Of a stretch of 16,002 nucleotides of DNA, positions 1-7,241 are shown in pieces. How positions within the stretch are numbered: position 1 is the first letter of the stretch; every line of letters begins with the position of its first letter. Made by a program: the position numbers and the translations under genes. The DNA comes from Candidatus Curtissbacteria bacterium RIFCSPLOWO2_01_FULL_41_18. GTDB lineage: Bacteria; Patescibacteriota; Microgenomatia; Curtissbacterales; GWA2-41-24. Location of the stretch: positions 1-16,002 of the forward strand of contig MFBQ01000007.1 in assembly GCA_001776475.1 (NCBI GenBank), read 5' to 3'. The notes beneath the pieces were generated by a model, which had not been told where the DNA came from, searched no databases, and saw nothing but the letters and a program-made list of their open reading frames with translations.

Positions 1-290
1 CTTAATCTTTCGTGGCAAATTTTGCACTCAATTAGGGGGTCGACGAAGGCTTTAACGTGACCTGAGGCTTCCCAAACTTTTGGGTTCATTAATATCGCAC
101 TATCGATACCAAATACATCATCACGCTGATAAATCATGGTGTGCCAAAAAGCTTTTTTAATATTGTTCTTGAGCTCAACCCCCAAAGGGCCATAATCCCA
201 TGTGCCCCCTAAGCCACCATAGATTTCAGAACCCGGATAGATGAATCCTCGGCGTTTGGCCAGTGAAATAACTTTTGCAAGAGTGGTCAT
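1..290 (-). CDS. glyQS: glycyl-tRNA synthetase, N-terminal part (cut by window edge)
   Basis: This is the first 96 codons of a class II glycyl-tRNA synthetase of the single-chain (alpha2) type, which charges tRNA-Gly with glycine in the cytoplasm. The translated start contains RRGFIYPGSEIYGG, GTWDYGPLGVELKNN and DDVFGIDSAILMNPKVWEAS, the characteristic N-terminal motif-1 region of this family, followed by a CxxC pair (CKIC) near residue 90 where the family-specific insertion begins. The ATG at 290-288 overlaps the TGA stop of the upstream membrane-protein gene (ATGA), so translation is probably coupled. The rest of the gene lies beyond position 1. The alpha2 type rather than separate alpha and beta chains is clear from these motifs. 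Adjacency to recO is a plausible housekeeping arrangement. Confidence 0.95.
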   Translation of the reverse strand, partial: MTTLAKVISLAKRRGFIYPGSEIYGGLGGTWDYGPLGVELKNNIKKAFWHTMIYQRDDVFGIDSAILMNPKVWEASGHVKAFVDPLIECKICHERL

Positions 291-1141
291 TTTGAGGCAA
301 TTACTACAAATGTGGCGAAAGAATCAACTTTGGAGATGAGGGTATTGGCAGAAGAATCAAAATTGACTTCGAGTTTTTGCCACTTTGAATCCTGCTGATT
401 GTAACTATAAAGCCCGAGGTCGGTTACTTCTCCATCCTCTTTGATAGAAACTTGGGCGTTTTCGGGAAATTTGGGTGCGATAGAAAAAGAGCCATAGACT
501 GGAAGCAACACATTTTCTGTTTTGAAATCACCGCGTTGGGCAGGTAAACCTATTGTGTCGGCAAGAATGATCCAATAATCTTTGCCTAAAGAAGGAAGGC
601 TAACTGCAAATTTGCTTGATCTGTCATAAATCTGCTGCGGCTTGACACCTGCCTGAATAAGATCCCAGCCGGTTTCTGAAAGATACTGCGCGTCTCCTTC
701 GGCAAGATGCATAGTTAATTTGCCATCGGTTACACTTTTGTCCGGATTACGTACACCCCGAGAGGCCGTACCAAGAAGAATAGATTTTTTATATTTTGCA
801 TCTTTGGTATTGACATCCGTGCCAGTTGAGCCTCGTTCAATTTTTTCCCCAGCAATTTGAGGGTTATCTGCCATGTAAGTAAGTTCGTATTCGATCTTAT
901 CGAACTGTCCCATATTTTCAATAGAAATTATAATTTCTGCTCCGTCCGATGTTGGGGTCAGGGTTACGTAAGGTCTTTTTTCAAGAGATATTTCCGAAAG
1001 CTGCTTAACATCATTAGCGTTTTCTTGGGGTTTAATTTTTTTCGGCCCTTTTTGATAAATAAAGAGGAAAAAGATAGCAACAACGATAAGAACAAAACTG
1101 GCTGCCGCGACAAGATATTTAGTGCGTTTAGATTGCTCCAT
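287..1141 (-). CDS. single-pass membrane-anchored extracytoplasmic protein, unknown function
   Basis: I do not recognise a named family. From the ATG at 1141 the protein is 284 residues: a short basic N-terminus (MEQSKRTK), one hydrophobic segment at about residues 9-30, then a hydrophilic domain rich in beta-type patterns, presumably outside the cell membrane. The open frame extends five codons further to a TTG at 1156, but that TTG lies inside the stem of a perfect hairpin. The internal ATG is preceded by a G-rich stretch (GGGGTG) that could act as a Shine-Dalgarno sequence, so I prefer 1141. The gene sits between recO and glycyl-tRNA synthetase and overlaps the latter by 4 bases, suggesting one operon. 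The TM plus single soluble domain could indicate an envelope or adhesion role; that is inference only. Confidence 0.8.
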   Translation of the reverse strand: MEQSKRTKYLVAAASFVLIVVAIFFLFIYQKGPKKIKPQENANDVKQLSEISLEKRPYVTLTPTSDGAEIIISIENMGQFDKIEYELTYMADNPQIAGEKIERGSTGTDVNTKDAKYKKSILLGTASRGVRNPDKSVTDGKLTMHLAEGDAQYLSETGWDLIQAGVKPQQIYDRSSKFAVSLPSLGKDYWIILADTIGLPAQRGDFKTENVLLPVYGSFSIAPKFPENAQVSIKEDGEVTDLGLYSYNQQDSKWQKLEVNFDSSANTLISKVDSFATFVVIASK

Positions 1142-1150
1142 TAAGTCACA

Positions 1151-1172
1151 CCCCAATGCTTATGCATTGGGG
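1151..1172 (-). promoter_or_regulatory. perfect 9-bp hairpin upstream of the membrane-protein gene
   Basis: The sequence CCCCAATGC, a 4-nt loop, then GCATTGGGG forms a perfect stem ten bases before the preferred ATG at 1141. In the minus-strand transcript the last arm contains the only purine-rich stretch (GGGG) that could bind the ribosome, so folding would hide it. A neighbouring GGGGTCCCC and a TTTTTTAAAAAA palindrome (1174-1186 region) offer competing structures. On the plus strand the stem is followed by a T-run, but there is no plus-strand gene for it to terminate. Function is inferred from structure alone. Confidence 0.5.
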
Positions 1173-1188
1173 ACCCCTTTTTAAAAAA

Positions 1189-1812
1189 TCACAAAAATCG
1201 AGCAGTCTTTAACTTACTGCTGGTGATATTTTCAATCATGCTATCAAGAAATAACAAAAGTTTCAAATGGGAATCTTTGCTCAGTTTAATTTTATCTTCA
1301 AGGTACTCAAAATCCGTCTTTTCCAAAATATTAAAAATTTGCTTTGCTTTTGAATTTTTGAGAGACTGACTTGAGAAAAAGCCAAGAGATGCCAATAGCT
1401 TTATTTTAAAGACACTAGAGAGTAAGTTAAAGTTTTTATCTGTTTCTACTTTTTTTAAAAATTTGACAAGTAAAATAAAGGCCTGAAGATTTTTTTGATG
1501 ATCTACCGTTAAATTTTCGATAATTTCTAGGAGATGGTAAATTTTGTTGGCTTTATCCTCACGAAAATCGGCAATTCCGAAAGCTTTTTTTAACTCCACT
1601 TCGGTCAGGATGTCAATATTTTTACCTTTTGCAATGAAAACTTTACACCAATTACCTAATTCTAAATGGCCTGCTTTTCTGGATCTGGGACGGCGAACTC
1701 CTTTGGCCAGAACTGTAAGTTTACCAAAGTCGCGTGTAAAAATAGTCAAAAGTCTGTCGCTTTCTGAAAAATTGCGTTTTTTAAGAATTATGGCTTCGGT
1801 TCGAAAATACAT
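1189..1812 (-). CDS. recO: DNA repair protein RecO
   Basis: RecO works with RecR to load RecA on SSB-coated single-stranded DNA in RecF-pathway gap repair. The N-terminal OB-fold region is plain: MYFRTEAIILKKRNFSESD, then LTIFTRDFGKL, AKGVRRPRSRKAGHLEL and a following basic/hydrophobic strand, all matching the family in order over residues 1-75. The remainder is helical, as expected. At 207 residues it is shorter than the usual 230-260 and lacks the C-terminal four-cysteine zinc site found in many RecO proteins; there is no CxxC in the sequence. The ATG at 1812 has no Shine-Dalgarno; a promoter-like sequence lies 20 bases upstream. It is probably transcribed with the downstream membrane-protein gene and glycyl-tRNA synthetase. 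Confidence 0.9.
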   Translation of the reverse strand: MYFRTEAIILKKRNFSESDRLLTIFTRDFGKLTVLAKGVRRPRSRKAGHLELGNWCKVFIAKGKNIDILTEVELKKAFGIADFREDKANKIYHLLEIIENLTVDHQKNLQAFILLVKFLKKVETDKNFNLLSSVFKIKLLASLGFFSSQSLKNSKAKQIFNILEKTDFEYLEDKIKLSKDSHLKLLLFLDSMIENITSSKLKTARFL

Positions 1813-1831
1813 AAAGATAACGTCACTTATA

Positions 1832-1863
1832 TTTATACCAAAAATTATGATTTAGTGAGACAA
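1832..1863 (-). promoter_or_regulatory. candidate extended -10 promoter for recO
   Basis: On the minus strand TGG directly precedes TATAAA (1837-1832), giving an extended -10. A weak -35, TTGTCT (1863-1858), lies 20 bases further upstream. Transcription would begin about 12 bases before the recO ATG, leaving a very short leader. The 20-base spacing is long but the same as in the promoter at 7140-7171. Confidence 0.4.
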
Positions 1864-1867
1864 GATA

Positions 1868-3694
1868 TTAAAGCTTGATGATGAGTTCTTTGTCTCTATC
1901 CAGAGGAAAGCCTTTTTGTTTCTTGCCAAAGGCTTCAATTTCGTAAGTGTGACCAGAGGTACCCGGCTGTTTTTGAATTAAGAGTTTGTACTGGTCTTGG
2001 ACCTTAATCGGAATAGTGTACTCCAGTTCTATTTTGGCCGTCCCTTCGGGCCTTATTGTGAAAAACCCTTCGAAGACTGTTTTATCTAAATCCTCCGAAG
2101 CGGTTAGGCGGACCTCGGTACCAGATGATTTAATTAAAGTTGACCCTTTTGGTACATAAATTCTTATCCAGTCTCGGTAAATTCCAGCCAAACAAAGGCC
2201 TCCCTTTCGTTCAAGTCCGCAATCATCACCGCGTCTGGGATACTTATATTCGATAGTGACTTTTTTATTTAATTTATCATCCTTGTCTTTTTTAACAACT
2301 TGCTTTACAGACTCCTGAATATAAAGATTGGATTTGGCTCCGGCAAAATTGGCCTCATTTATAAGGAAATAATCACCATCATACTGATAAATACGGCCGG
2401 CGAAGTTAATTCTTTCGACTGCCTGTTGAACTGATTGATCATGAAAGTAAAGCAGTAAATCTTTCTGGTTTAAAGCAGCTAGCACTGTTCCAAGCAAATT
2501 AGGCCATTTTGATTTAGGGGCTTCAAAGGTTTTGGCCATCATCTGTTGCATTAAGACGCCAATAATTCCTTTTCGGTCAGACTTTTCAAAGGCTGTAGGT
2601 TCATCCGCATATCTTTCAAGTTCATAAATAATTTGGGGACAAGCACAGGCATTAATTTGCTCTGCAGTAAACTTAGTACCAAAAGCCTCCAGAGGACCCA
2701 AAACATTGATCATCATAAGCACAAACTGGGTATCCAGAGCAATTATGCCATCGATTTCTTTTTTATCTTGGGTGAACGCGTAAAGATCTTCAAATTGTTT
2801 CATGGAAACAAAATAATCCGGTGACAGATTGGAATCTCTTAAATTTAAAGTGGGAACATTGGGTAGATATTTAAGAATAGGGGCAGGAGCCGGCACCTTT
2901 TTAAGTAGCGTGCTATCAAGGCGATAGATATCCTCAGACTGCTCCGATTCTATTACCCCCTTGTTAACCCTGAAAACGGCATAGGCAGTAATGAATCCGC
3001 CTGTTGGCCTAAGTTCCTTATCGTTTTGAAAGAGAATAAGATACTTCTTCTCTTTATCCTGACCCATAATTTTAGGCAGAACATCGATAAGTGGCCTAGT
3101 ATCAACCACAAAAGTTTCAATTTGGTCAATGGCATTTTTGGCATTTTTAATTTTGGTGCCGGGTTTGCCCGGTAAAATATCTGGATATCGCCAAGACTGA
3201 ATTTTATCTATTTGCAGCCTTGCCTTACCCAAATCTTGGCCAACGCTATCTAGTTGAGGTGTGACTTTGGATAAGGTATCAATGACACTGGCAAGTCTTT
3301 CCTGGGCGGTGCCACCTAAAAAAGTGCCTTTGCCTTTGAGCCCTAAAACATCGGCATAAGGTGTAACAGCATCAGTTAAAGTTTGGGCAGCATTAAGACC
3401 ATAAATCGCAGCATCTACGCCTCTTTGGGCATCGGCCACATACCAGCCGGCGACCGGAATCGCGCGCAAGGGTGTTAAGAAGAAAAGCCATCTTTTGGTA
3501 CTGTTAAAATCTTTCTTGGCATCTTTAATGTAGGCTTTGGTAGCATCTAAGTCTTGAAGTTTTGCGGCGCCAGCTACCTTCTGGGTTGATGTTATAGCTT
3601 TCTTGAGTGATATAAAAGAAAAGAAGGAAAAGAAACCAAAAAAGATAATCAATATTAAGATAAATACTATAATCTTGCGTTTAAGGGTTTGCAT
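1868..3694 (-). CDS. DUF4012 domain membrane-anchored protein
   Basis: A 608-residue protein with a strongly hydrophobic N-terminal segment (about residues 8-30) followed by a helical stretch and then the DUF4012 core. The core signature is clear at about residues 215-235: YLILFQNDKELRPTGGFI. C-terminal beta-rich sequence (IRPEGTAKIELEYTIPI and following) resembles the wall- or surface-facing half of these proteins. The biochemical function of DUF4012 proteins is not established; in CPR and Gram-positive bacteria they recur beside short sugar transferases and glycosyltransferases, as here, where the sugar transferase ends 9 bases upstream. I infer a role in envelope glycan or exopolysaccharide assembly or display. 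The length is normal for the family. No Shine-Dalgarno is seen; expression is likely from the upstream operon. Confidence 0.88.
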   Translation of the reverse strand: MQTLKRKIIVFILILIIFFGFFSFFSFISLKKAITSTQKVAGAAKLQDLDATKAYIKDAKKDFNSTKRWLFFLTPLRAIPVAGWYVADAQRGVDAAIYGLNAAQTLTDAVTPYADVLGLKGKGTFLGGTAQERLASVIDTLSKVTPQLDSVGQDLGKARLQIDKIQSWRYPDILPGKPGTKIKNAKNAIDQIETFVVDTRPLIDVLPKIMGQDKEKKYLILFQNDKELRPTGGFITAYAVFRVNKGVIESEQSEDIYRLDSTLLKKVPAPAPILKYLPNVPTLNLRDSNLSPDYFVSMKQFEDLYAFTQDKKEIDGIIALDTQFVLMMINVLGPLEAFGTKFTAEQINACACPQIIYELERYADEPTAFEKSDRKGIIGVLMQQMMAKTFEAPKSKWPNLLGTVLAALNQKDLLLYFHDQSVQQAVERINFAGRIYQYDGDYFLINEANFAGAKSNLYIQESVKQVVKKDKDDKLNKKVTIEYKYPRRGDDCGLERKGGLCLAGIYRDWIRIYVPKGSTLIKSSGTEVRLTASEDLDKTVFEGFFTIRPEGTAKIELEYTIPIKVQDQYKLLIQKQPGTSGHTYEIEAFGKKQKGFPLDRDKELIIKL

Positions 3695-3703
3695 CGTGAC
3701 TTT

Positions 3704-4354
3704 TTAGACGGCACCTGTGCCGGTAATCATGGCAAATGGGGTTTTTATAATAATCCATAGATCATAGAGAATTGAGCGTTTCTTTACATACTGGGCATCC
3801 ATTTCAACACGTTTATCAAAATTGATAAAAGATCTTCCTGAAACCTGCCAAGGACCCGAAGCGCCTGGCCTGGCTCTGAAAATAATCTTAACGTATTTTT
3901 TGGTCTGTGGATAGATCCTTTGCTGATAGTTTAACTCATCTTTTTGATACGCACGAGGTCCTACCAAAGACATATCACCTTTTGCTACGTTGACAAGCTG
4001 TGGTAATTCGTCGATTGAGAGTCGACGAAGAATTTTACCAATCGGGGTAATTCGCGGGTCATTTTGAAGTTTATAACTGTTTTTTTGATATGCGCGCATT
4101 AATTTAGGATTAGTTTCTAAATATTTTTGAGCGTGAACCATCCGACCTTTGATTTTATACATGTACATACTTCTAAACTTGAGCATTCCAAAAAGTTTGC
4201 CCTCTTTACCTACCCTTTCCGGCGAATAAAAAATTGGGCCGTGGGAAGTTAATTTTATAAGAATAGCAAAGACTATAATTACAGGCAAAAATATTAAAAG
4301 AGCAAAAAGGCTGCCAGTAATATCAATGGTGCGCTTTAAGAAATCGTAGAGCAT
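3704..4354 (-). CDS. sugar-1-phosphate transferase (bacterial sugar transferase family)
   Basis: A short, 216-residue monotopic phosphoglycosyl transferase of the PglC/WcaJ catalytic-domain type. Such enzymes move a sugar phosphate from a nucleotide sugar onto undecaprenyl phosphate at the inner face of the membrane, the first step in making a surface glycan. Visible in order: the N-terminal re-entrant hydrophobic helix (residues 13-35), the KFRSM strand (59-63), DPRIT (99-103), the catalytic Asp-Glu pair D115-E116 in SIDELPQL, MSLVGPR (128-134) and RPGASGPWQVSGR (162-174). The large N-terminal four-helix domain of WcaJ is absent, so it is the minimal form. It lies 14 bases after manC and 9 before the DUF4012 gene. 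The exact sugar cannot be read from sequence. Confidence 0.93.
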   Translation of the reverse strand: MLYDFLKRTIDITGSLFALLIFLPVIIVFAILIKLTSHGPIFYSPERVGKEGKLFGMLKFRSMYMYKIKGRMVHAQKYLETNPKLMRAYQKNSYKLQNDPRITPIGKILRRLSIDELPQLVNVAKGDMSLVGPRAYQKDELNYQQRIYPQTKKYVKIIFRARPGASGPWQVSGRSFINFDKRVEMDAQYVKKRSILYDLWIIIKTPFAMITGTGAV

Positions 4355-4368
4355 GAAAAAAGAGGTTC

Positions 4369-5472
4369 TTAGAGATAATTTTCTTTGTTTTGCTTTTTGA
4401 GTTCTTCTATTATTTTCTTGACGTCCTGAGTCCTATCTTTTGGGCAAACAAGAAGAGCGTCTTCTGTGTCGACAACAATTAAACTTTCTACACCGATTAC
4501 AGCAATTACCTTTTCATTTTTTGTACTGTAAACAAGGCAGTCTTTTAAATCAAGATCAATTACATTGCCCTGAAGAATATTGTCCTTGGGTTTTTCGGAC
4601 ATTTCTTCCTTGAGTTCATCCCAAGTACCGACATCCCGCCAGCCAAGATCAGCGGATATGACCACTTGATCAGTACCTGTGAGACGAGAATTAACGGCAA
4701 AATCTATCGAATTTTTAGGAATTTTTGGGTATTGTTCTTGCAGAATTTGCTCTTGATTTGAGCTGCCCCAAGCTTTTTGAATTTTGACAAGCGGCTCAAA
4801 ACCTTCTCTAAAATATTCTTGGAATTTTCCAAGCATTTTTTTAGAAGACCAGATAGAATAACCAATATGCCAAAGGTATTCCCAAGACTCTACAAATCTT
4901 TTGGCATCAGCAAAACTGGGTTTTTCAATTTGAGCAACAAATTCAAAAATAGCCATACCATCCGAGTTTTTAAGCATTTTGCCCACTTTTAGATAACCAA
5001 GGGCTACGCTGGCGATTGTTGGTCTAACTCCAATTTCGACAAATTTATTCATTTCCCTGGCAGTTTTATCGGCCAGTTCTATGGCCTTTATAAAAGGTTT
5101 TTCATTTCTGACAACATGATCACTCCAGAGTGCCAAGACATTTGGATTATCAAACTTTTTGTCTAAAACTGCGGCTGCTAAACCTACTGCGGCTGCTGTA
5201 TCACGCATTTCTGGTTCAATAATGATGTTTTCGAGAGGAATTTGGGGTGCTAATTTAACAATCCAAGCAACGTTATCGCGGATGGTAACAGGGAAAATGT
5301 TCTGCATGGGAAATTTAGACTTCAGGCGGTTGATCATCATCTGGAATGTGGATTGATTTTCAATTAGAGGTTGAAATTGTTTTGGTAAATTTTTGCGGCT
5401 CATCGGCCACATTCTGGTACCTGTGCCACCACAAAACAGGGCAATTTTAAGATCTGGGCCTTTCTTGGACAT
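4369..5472 (-). CDS. manC: mannose-1-phosphate guanylyltransferase
   Basis: This enzyme makes GDP-mannose from mannose-1-phosphate and GTP in the cytoplasm. The N-terminal nucleotide-binding motif GGTGTRMWPMSRKNLPKQF is at residues 15-33; EPEMRDTAAAVGLAA is at 86-100, SDHV at 117-120, the EKP substrate motif at 183-185 and GWRDVGTWDEL at 277-287. The usual WNSG motif reads WHIG (201-204), a departure at a conserved position. At 367 residues it carries only the nucleotidyltransferase half; the C-terminal phosphomannose isomerase domain of bifunctional ManC/AlgA is missing. It overlaps the upstream glycosyltransferase by 26 bases and precedes the sugar transferase by 14, so the three probably supply, prime and extend one mannose-containing glycan. 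Confidence 0.93.
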   Translation of the reverse strand: MSKKGPDLKIALFCGGTGTRMWPMSRKNLPKQFQPLIENQSTFQMMINRLKSKFPMQNIFPVTIRDNVAWIVKLAPQIPLENIIIEPEMRDTAAAVGLAAAVLDKKFDNPNVLALWSDHVVRNEKPFIKAIELADKTAREMNKFVEIGVRPTIASVALGYLKVGKMLKNSDGMAIFEFVAQIEKPSFADAKRFVESWEYLWHIGYSIWSSKKMLGKFQEYFREGFEPLVKIQKAWGSSNQEQILQEQYPKIPKNSIDFAVNSRLTGTDQVVISADLGWRDVGTWDELKEEMSEKPKDNILQGNVIDLDLKDCLVYSTKNEKVIAVIGVESLIVVDTEDALLVCPKDRTQDVKKIIEELKKQNKENYL

Positions 5473-6559
5473 AGCTATTTATAACGTTAGTTAAGCTCTT
5501 AACAAAGACTGTTTTTGAATATCGAAGCGCATTGCGTCTTATTCCAGGTACATTCCATTTTAACCCAGATGTGCGTATGATTGCATCTTTTAGACTTTCT
5601 GCTGTTTGCTTTCCAAAAACAACGCCAGTTTTTTCTGCTAAGATTGATTCTTTGGCACCGGAGGAGGCCAAGACAATTGCCGGCCGGCCGCAGCTTTGAG
5701 CCTCGACAGCGGCTATACCAAAATCTTCCTCTTGGGTAACTACAAGGGCGAGGCAATTTCTATAAAGATCTCGCAGCTGTTCTACTGTAGTTTTGCCAGG
5801 AAACTCGATCTTTTTGCTGCCTGCAATCTTTTTAAGCCTTGCCTCATCCGGACCGGTTCCGACAATTTTAAGGTTAAGGTCTAAATCTTGGGTAGCTTTG
5901 ATGGCAATGTCGATTTTTTTCCATTTGACCAAACGCGTGACCACTAGATAATAATTTTGCTCTCTAAGACCCCAATTGTGGATTTTTGCAGGTGTGAAAA
6001 AGTTAGTATTGGCAAAAGGATAAACAACGGTGTTTTCGCGGCCGTAAGCTTTTTTTATCTTCCTTGCGATATTTTGAGAATTGGCAATATAAAAATCGAC
6101 CCTTGAGGAAGTGACTTTATCCCACCTTTTGAGCCACTTTAATAAAGGGCTGAGGAAAAACCTCAGAGCTGGCGGTAAATAATCTTTTTGGATTTTTCTG
6201 TCCCACAGGAATCTAGGGATGCTATTAACGTAGCTTATATGAATGGTATGCGGTTTGGTGATAATTGAATTAGCAAATCTGGTGGTTGAAGATATCACCA
6301 AATCAAAACCTTCGAAATCAAAGCTTTCAAAAGCCAAGGGGTAAAGTGGTAGGAGAGTCTTGTAAAGATATTTGGCGAAAGGAATTTTTTGCATGAATGA
6401 AGTTTTGATACGCTCGCGACTGATTGATGTAGGCAACTTAGTCCAATCAACTAGTGACGTATAAATTGGGGCTTGAGGGAAAAGCGAAGCAATTGTTGCA
6501 AACAAACTTTCGGCGCCACCCGCCTGCACGAAGTCATCGTGGACTAAAGCAATCCGCAT
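5447..6559 (-). CDS. GT4-family glycosyltransferase (mannosyltransferase-like)
   Basis: A GT-B fold glycosyltransferase of 370 residues. The start MRIALVHDDFVQAGGAE, with the glycine loop at residues 13-16, is the acceptor-side signature of family GT4. The donor half has VTRLVKWKKID (207-217), GTGPDE (234-239) and the Glu-x7-Glu motif E278 to E286 in EDFGIAAVEAQSCGRP. No membrane segment or signal peptide is apparent, so it acts in the cytoplasm, probably on a lipid-linked acceptor. The context of manC directly downstream, overlapping by 26 bases, suggests a GDP-mannose donor; this is inference. The ATG at 6559 sits six bases after an extended TATAAT box, arguing for a leaderless mRNA that begins the glycan operon running to DUF4012. 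Confidence 0.92.
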   Translation of the reverse strand: MRIALVHDDFVQAGGAESLFATIASLFPQAPIYTSLVDWTKLPTSISRERIKTSFMQKIPFAKYLYKTLLPLYPLAFESFDFEGFDLVISSTTRFANSIITKPHTIHISYVNSIPRFLWDRKIQKDYLPPALRFFLSPLLKWLKRWDKVTSSRVDFYIANSQNIARKIKKAYGRENTVVYPFANTNFFTPAKIHNWGLREQNYYLVVTRLVKWKKIDIAIKATQDLDLNLKIVGTGPDEARLKKIAGSKKIEFPGKTTVEQLRDLYRNCLALVVTQEEDFGIAAVEAQSCGRPAIVLASSGAKESILAEKTGVVFGKQTAESLKDAIIRTSGLKWNVPGIRRNALRYSKTVFVKSLTNVINSYVQERPRS

Positions 6560-6565
6560 GAGGAG

Positions 6566-6574
6566 ATTATATCA
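6566..6574 (-). promoter_or_regulatory. extended -10 promoter, leaderless start of the glycan operon
   Basis: The minus strand reads TGA-TATAAT-CTCCTC-ATG. TATAAT (6571-6566) is a perfect -10 with extended TGn, six bases from the glycosyltransferase ATG, so transcription should begin at or next to the A of the ATG. The TGA of the extended element is also the stop codon of the zinc-finger antitoxin gene. No good -35 is visible. Confidence 0.7.
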
Positions 6575-6820
6575 ACAGATCTGCTGCCAGTGGAAAACGG
6601 GGACCTGGATAGTGTCTTGCGAGCTGATTTTTGCCTCTGATTGTTCTTTTACAAAATCATCGAGTTTTTTGGAAATTTCTGCACTGTAATACTTTTCTCC
6701 ACATTGAGTGCAGACTTCTACGGGGACATTTTTAACCACAAAAAGCTTGTCTTTCCAGCGAAAGTCTACATTTACATTTCTGATTTCGGTTTTTCCTTTG
6801 CAAAAATAACAATTAGACAC
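6572..6820 (-). CDS. YgiT-type zinc-finger protein, probable antitoxin
   Basis: An 82-residue protein with two CxxC pairs, C4-x2-C7 and C37-x2-C40, the zinc-binding N-terminal domain seen in YgiT/MqsA antitoxins. The C-terminal helix-turn-helix of full MqsA is absent; the tail (residues 45-82) is short, helical and ends in VPVFHWQQIC. It follows the DUF4258 gene with an 8-base overlap, the usual toxin-first order for this pair. It starts at GTG (6820), preceded by AAAGGAG ten bases upstream within the toxin gene, one of the few clear Shine-Dalgarno sequences in the window. It is expected to neutralise the DUF4258 protein by direct binding; without the helix-turn-helix it may not repress its own promoter. 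Confidence 0.85.
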   Translation of the reverse strand: MSNCYFCKGKTEIRNVNVDFRWKDKLFVVKNVPVEVCTQCGEKYYSAEISKKLDDFVKEQSEAKISSQDTIQVPVFHWQQIC

Positions 6821-7133
6821 GACTTTTCAACTCCTTTGCTCTTTTTTTGTAGTTTTTCCAAGTAGGCGGCTTTGGTCTGTAAACTGTGATTATTAATAAC
6901 CTGTTATTTCTTTTGCCGCAAACTATATGCAGAGGTTTAGTCCCCACTTTTGCGGCAACTAGACAACTTTCGCCCCTTTCGTCCTTTGGATACTTTTCAA
7001 TTATATCACCTCTAAGGAGGGCCTGCTCTATTTCTGTTACCGTGATTTGTTCCTCTTGCCTTTCTCTGTGAGCGTGGCTGGAAAGATCATACTTCTGCTT
7101 TTTAACTTTCTTCCTGATAAAGGAAATGTCCAT
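6813..7133 (-). CDS. DUF4258 domain protein, probable toxin
   Basis: A 106-residue protein matching DUF4258: the SSHAHRERQEEQITVTEIEQAL segment (residues 18-39), GDIIEKYP (42-49), SCLVAAKVGTKPLHIVCG (about 56-73) and a closing IITVYRPKPPTW. Conserved His20, His22 and Arg23 and the later His are candidates for an RNase-like active site of the BrnT/RelE kind; the exact activity of DUF4258 is not proven. It pairs with the overlapping YgiT zinc-finger gene as a type II toxin-antitoxin module. The ATG at 7133 lies six bases after a TAAAAT -10 box with a consensus TTGACA further upstream, so a leaderless transcript is likely. Both proteins look intact, unlike the nearby hicA. Confidence 0.85.
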   Translation of the reverse strand: MDISFIRKKVKKQKYDLSSHAHRERQEEQITVTEIEQALLRGDIIEKYPKDERGESCLVAAKVGTKPLHIVCGKRNNRLLIITVYRPKPPTWKNYKKRAKELKSRV

Positions 7134-7139
7134 GCTGGC

Positions 7140-7171
7140 ATTTTATCAGAAAATGGTCGAAAAATTGTCAA
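7140..7171 (-). promoter_or_regulatory. promoter of the DUF4258/YgiT module (leaderless)
   Basis: Consensus TTGACA (7171-7166), a 20-base spacer ending in TGA, then TAAAAT (7145-7140), six bases before the ATG. The extended TGn likely compensates for the long spacer. The predicted transcript begins at the start codon. Confidence 0.65.
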
Positions 7172-7241
7172 TTTCAGATTTTAGCCTCAACTTACTATTC
7201 TAACCGTCCTGTAGTTTCATTTTCACAAATAGGATTTTAGC

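Noticed and set aside
857..1144. Plus-strand ORF of 95 codons
   Set aside because: Antisense to a convincing minus-strand gene, with no start signals and composition typical of a shadow frame.
1154..1156. TTG as start of the membrane protein, giving 289 residues
   Set aside because: It lies inside a perfect hairpin stem, adds only MGCDL, and an ATG five codons later has a better-placed G-rich upstream sequence.
1151..1180. Intrinsic terminator on the plus strand (stem followed by T-run)
   Set aside because: No plus-strand gene ends here; on the minus strand the stem is not followed by a T-run, so it is kept only as a regulatory hairpin.
7177..7241. Direct repeat GATTTTAGC at 7177 and 7233 as operator or att sites
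   Set aside because: Only nine bases, AT-rich, and no mobile-element gene nearby; likely chance.
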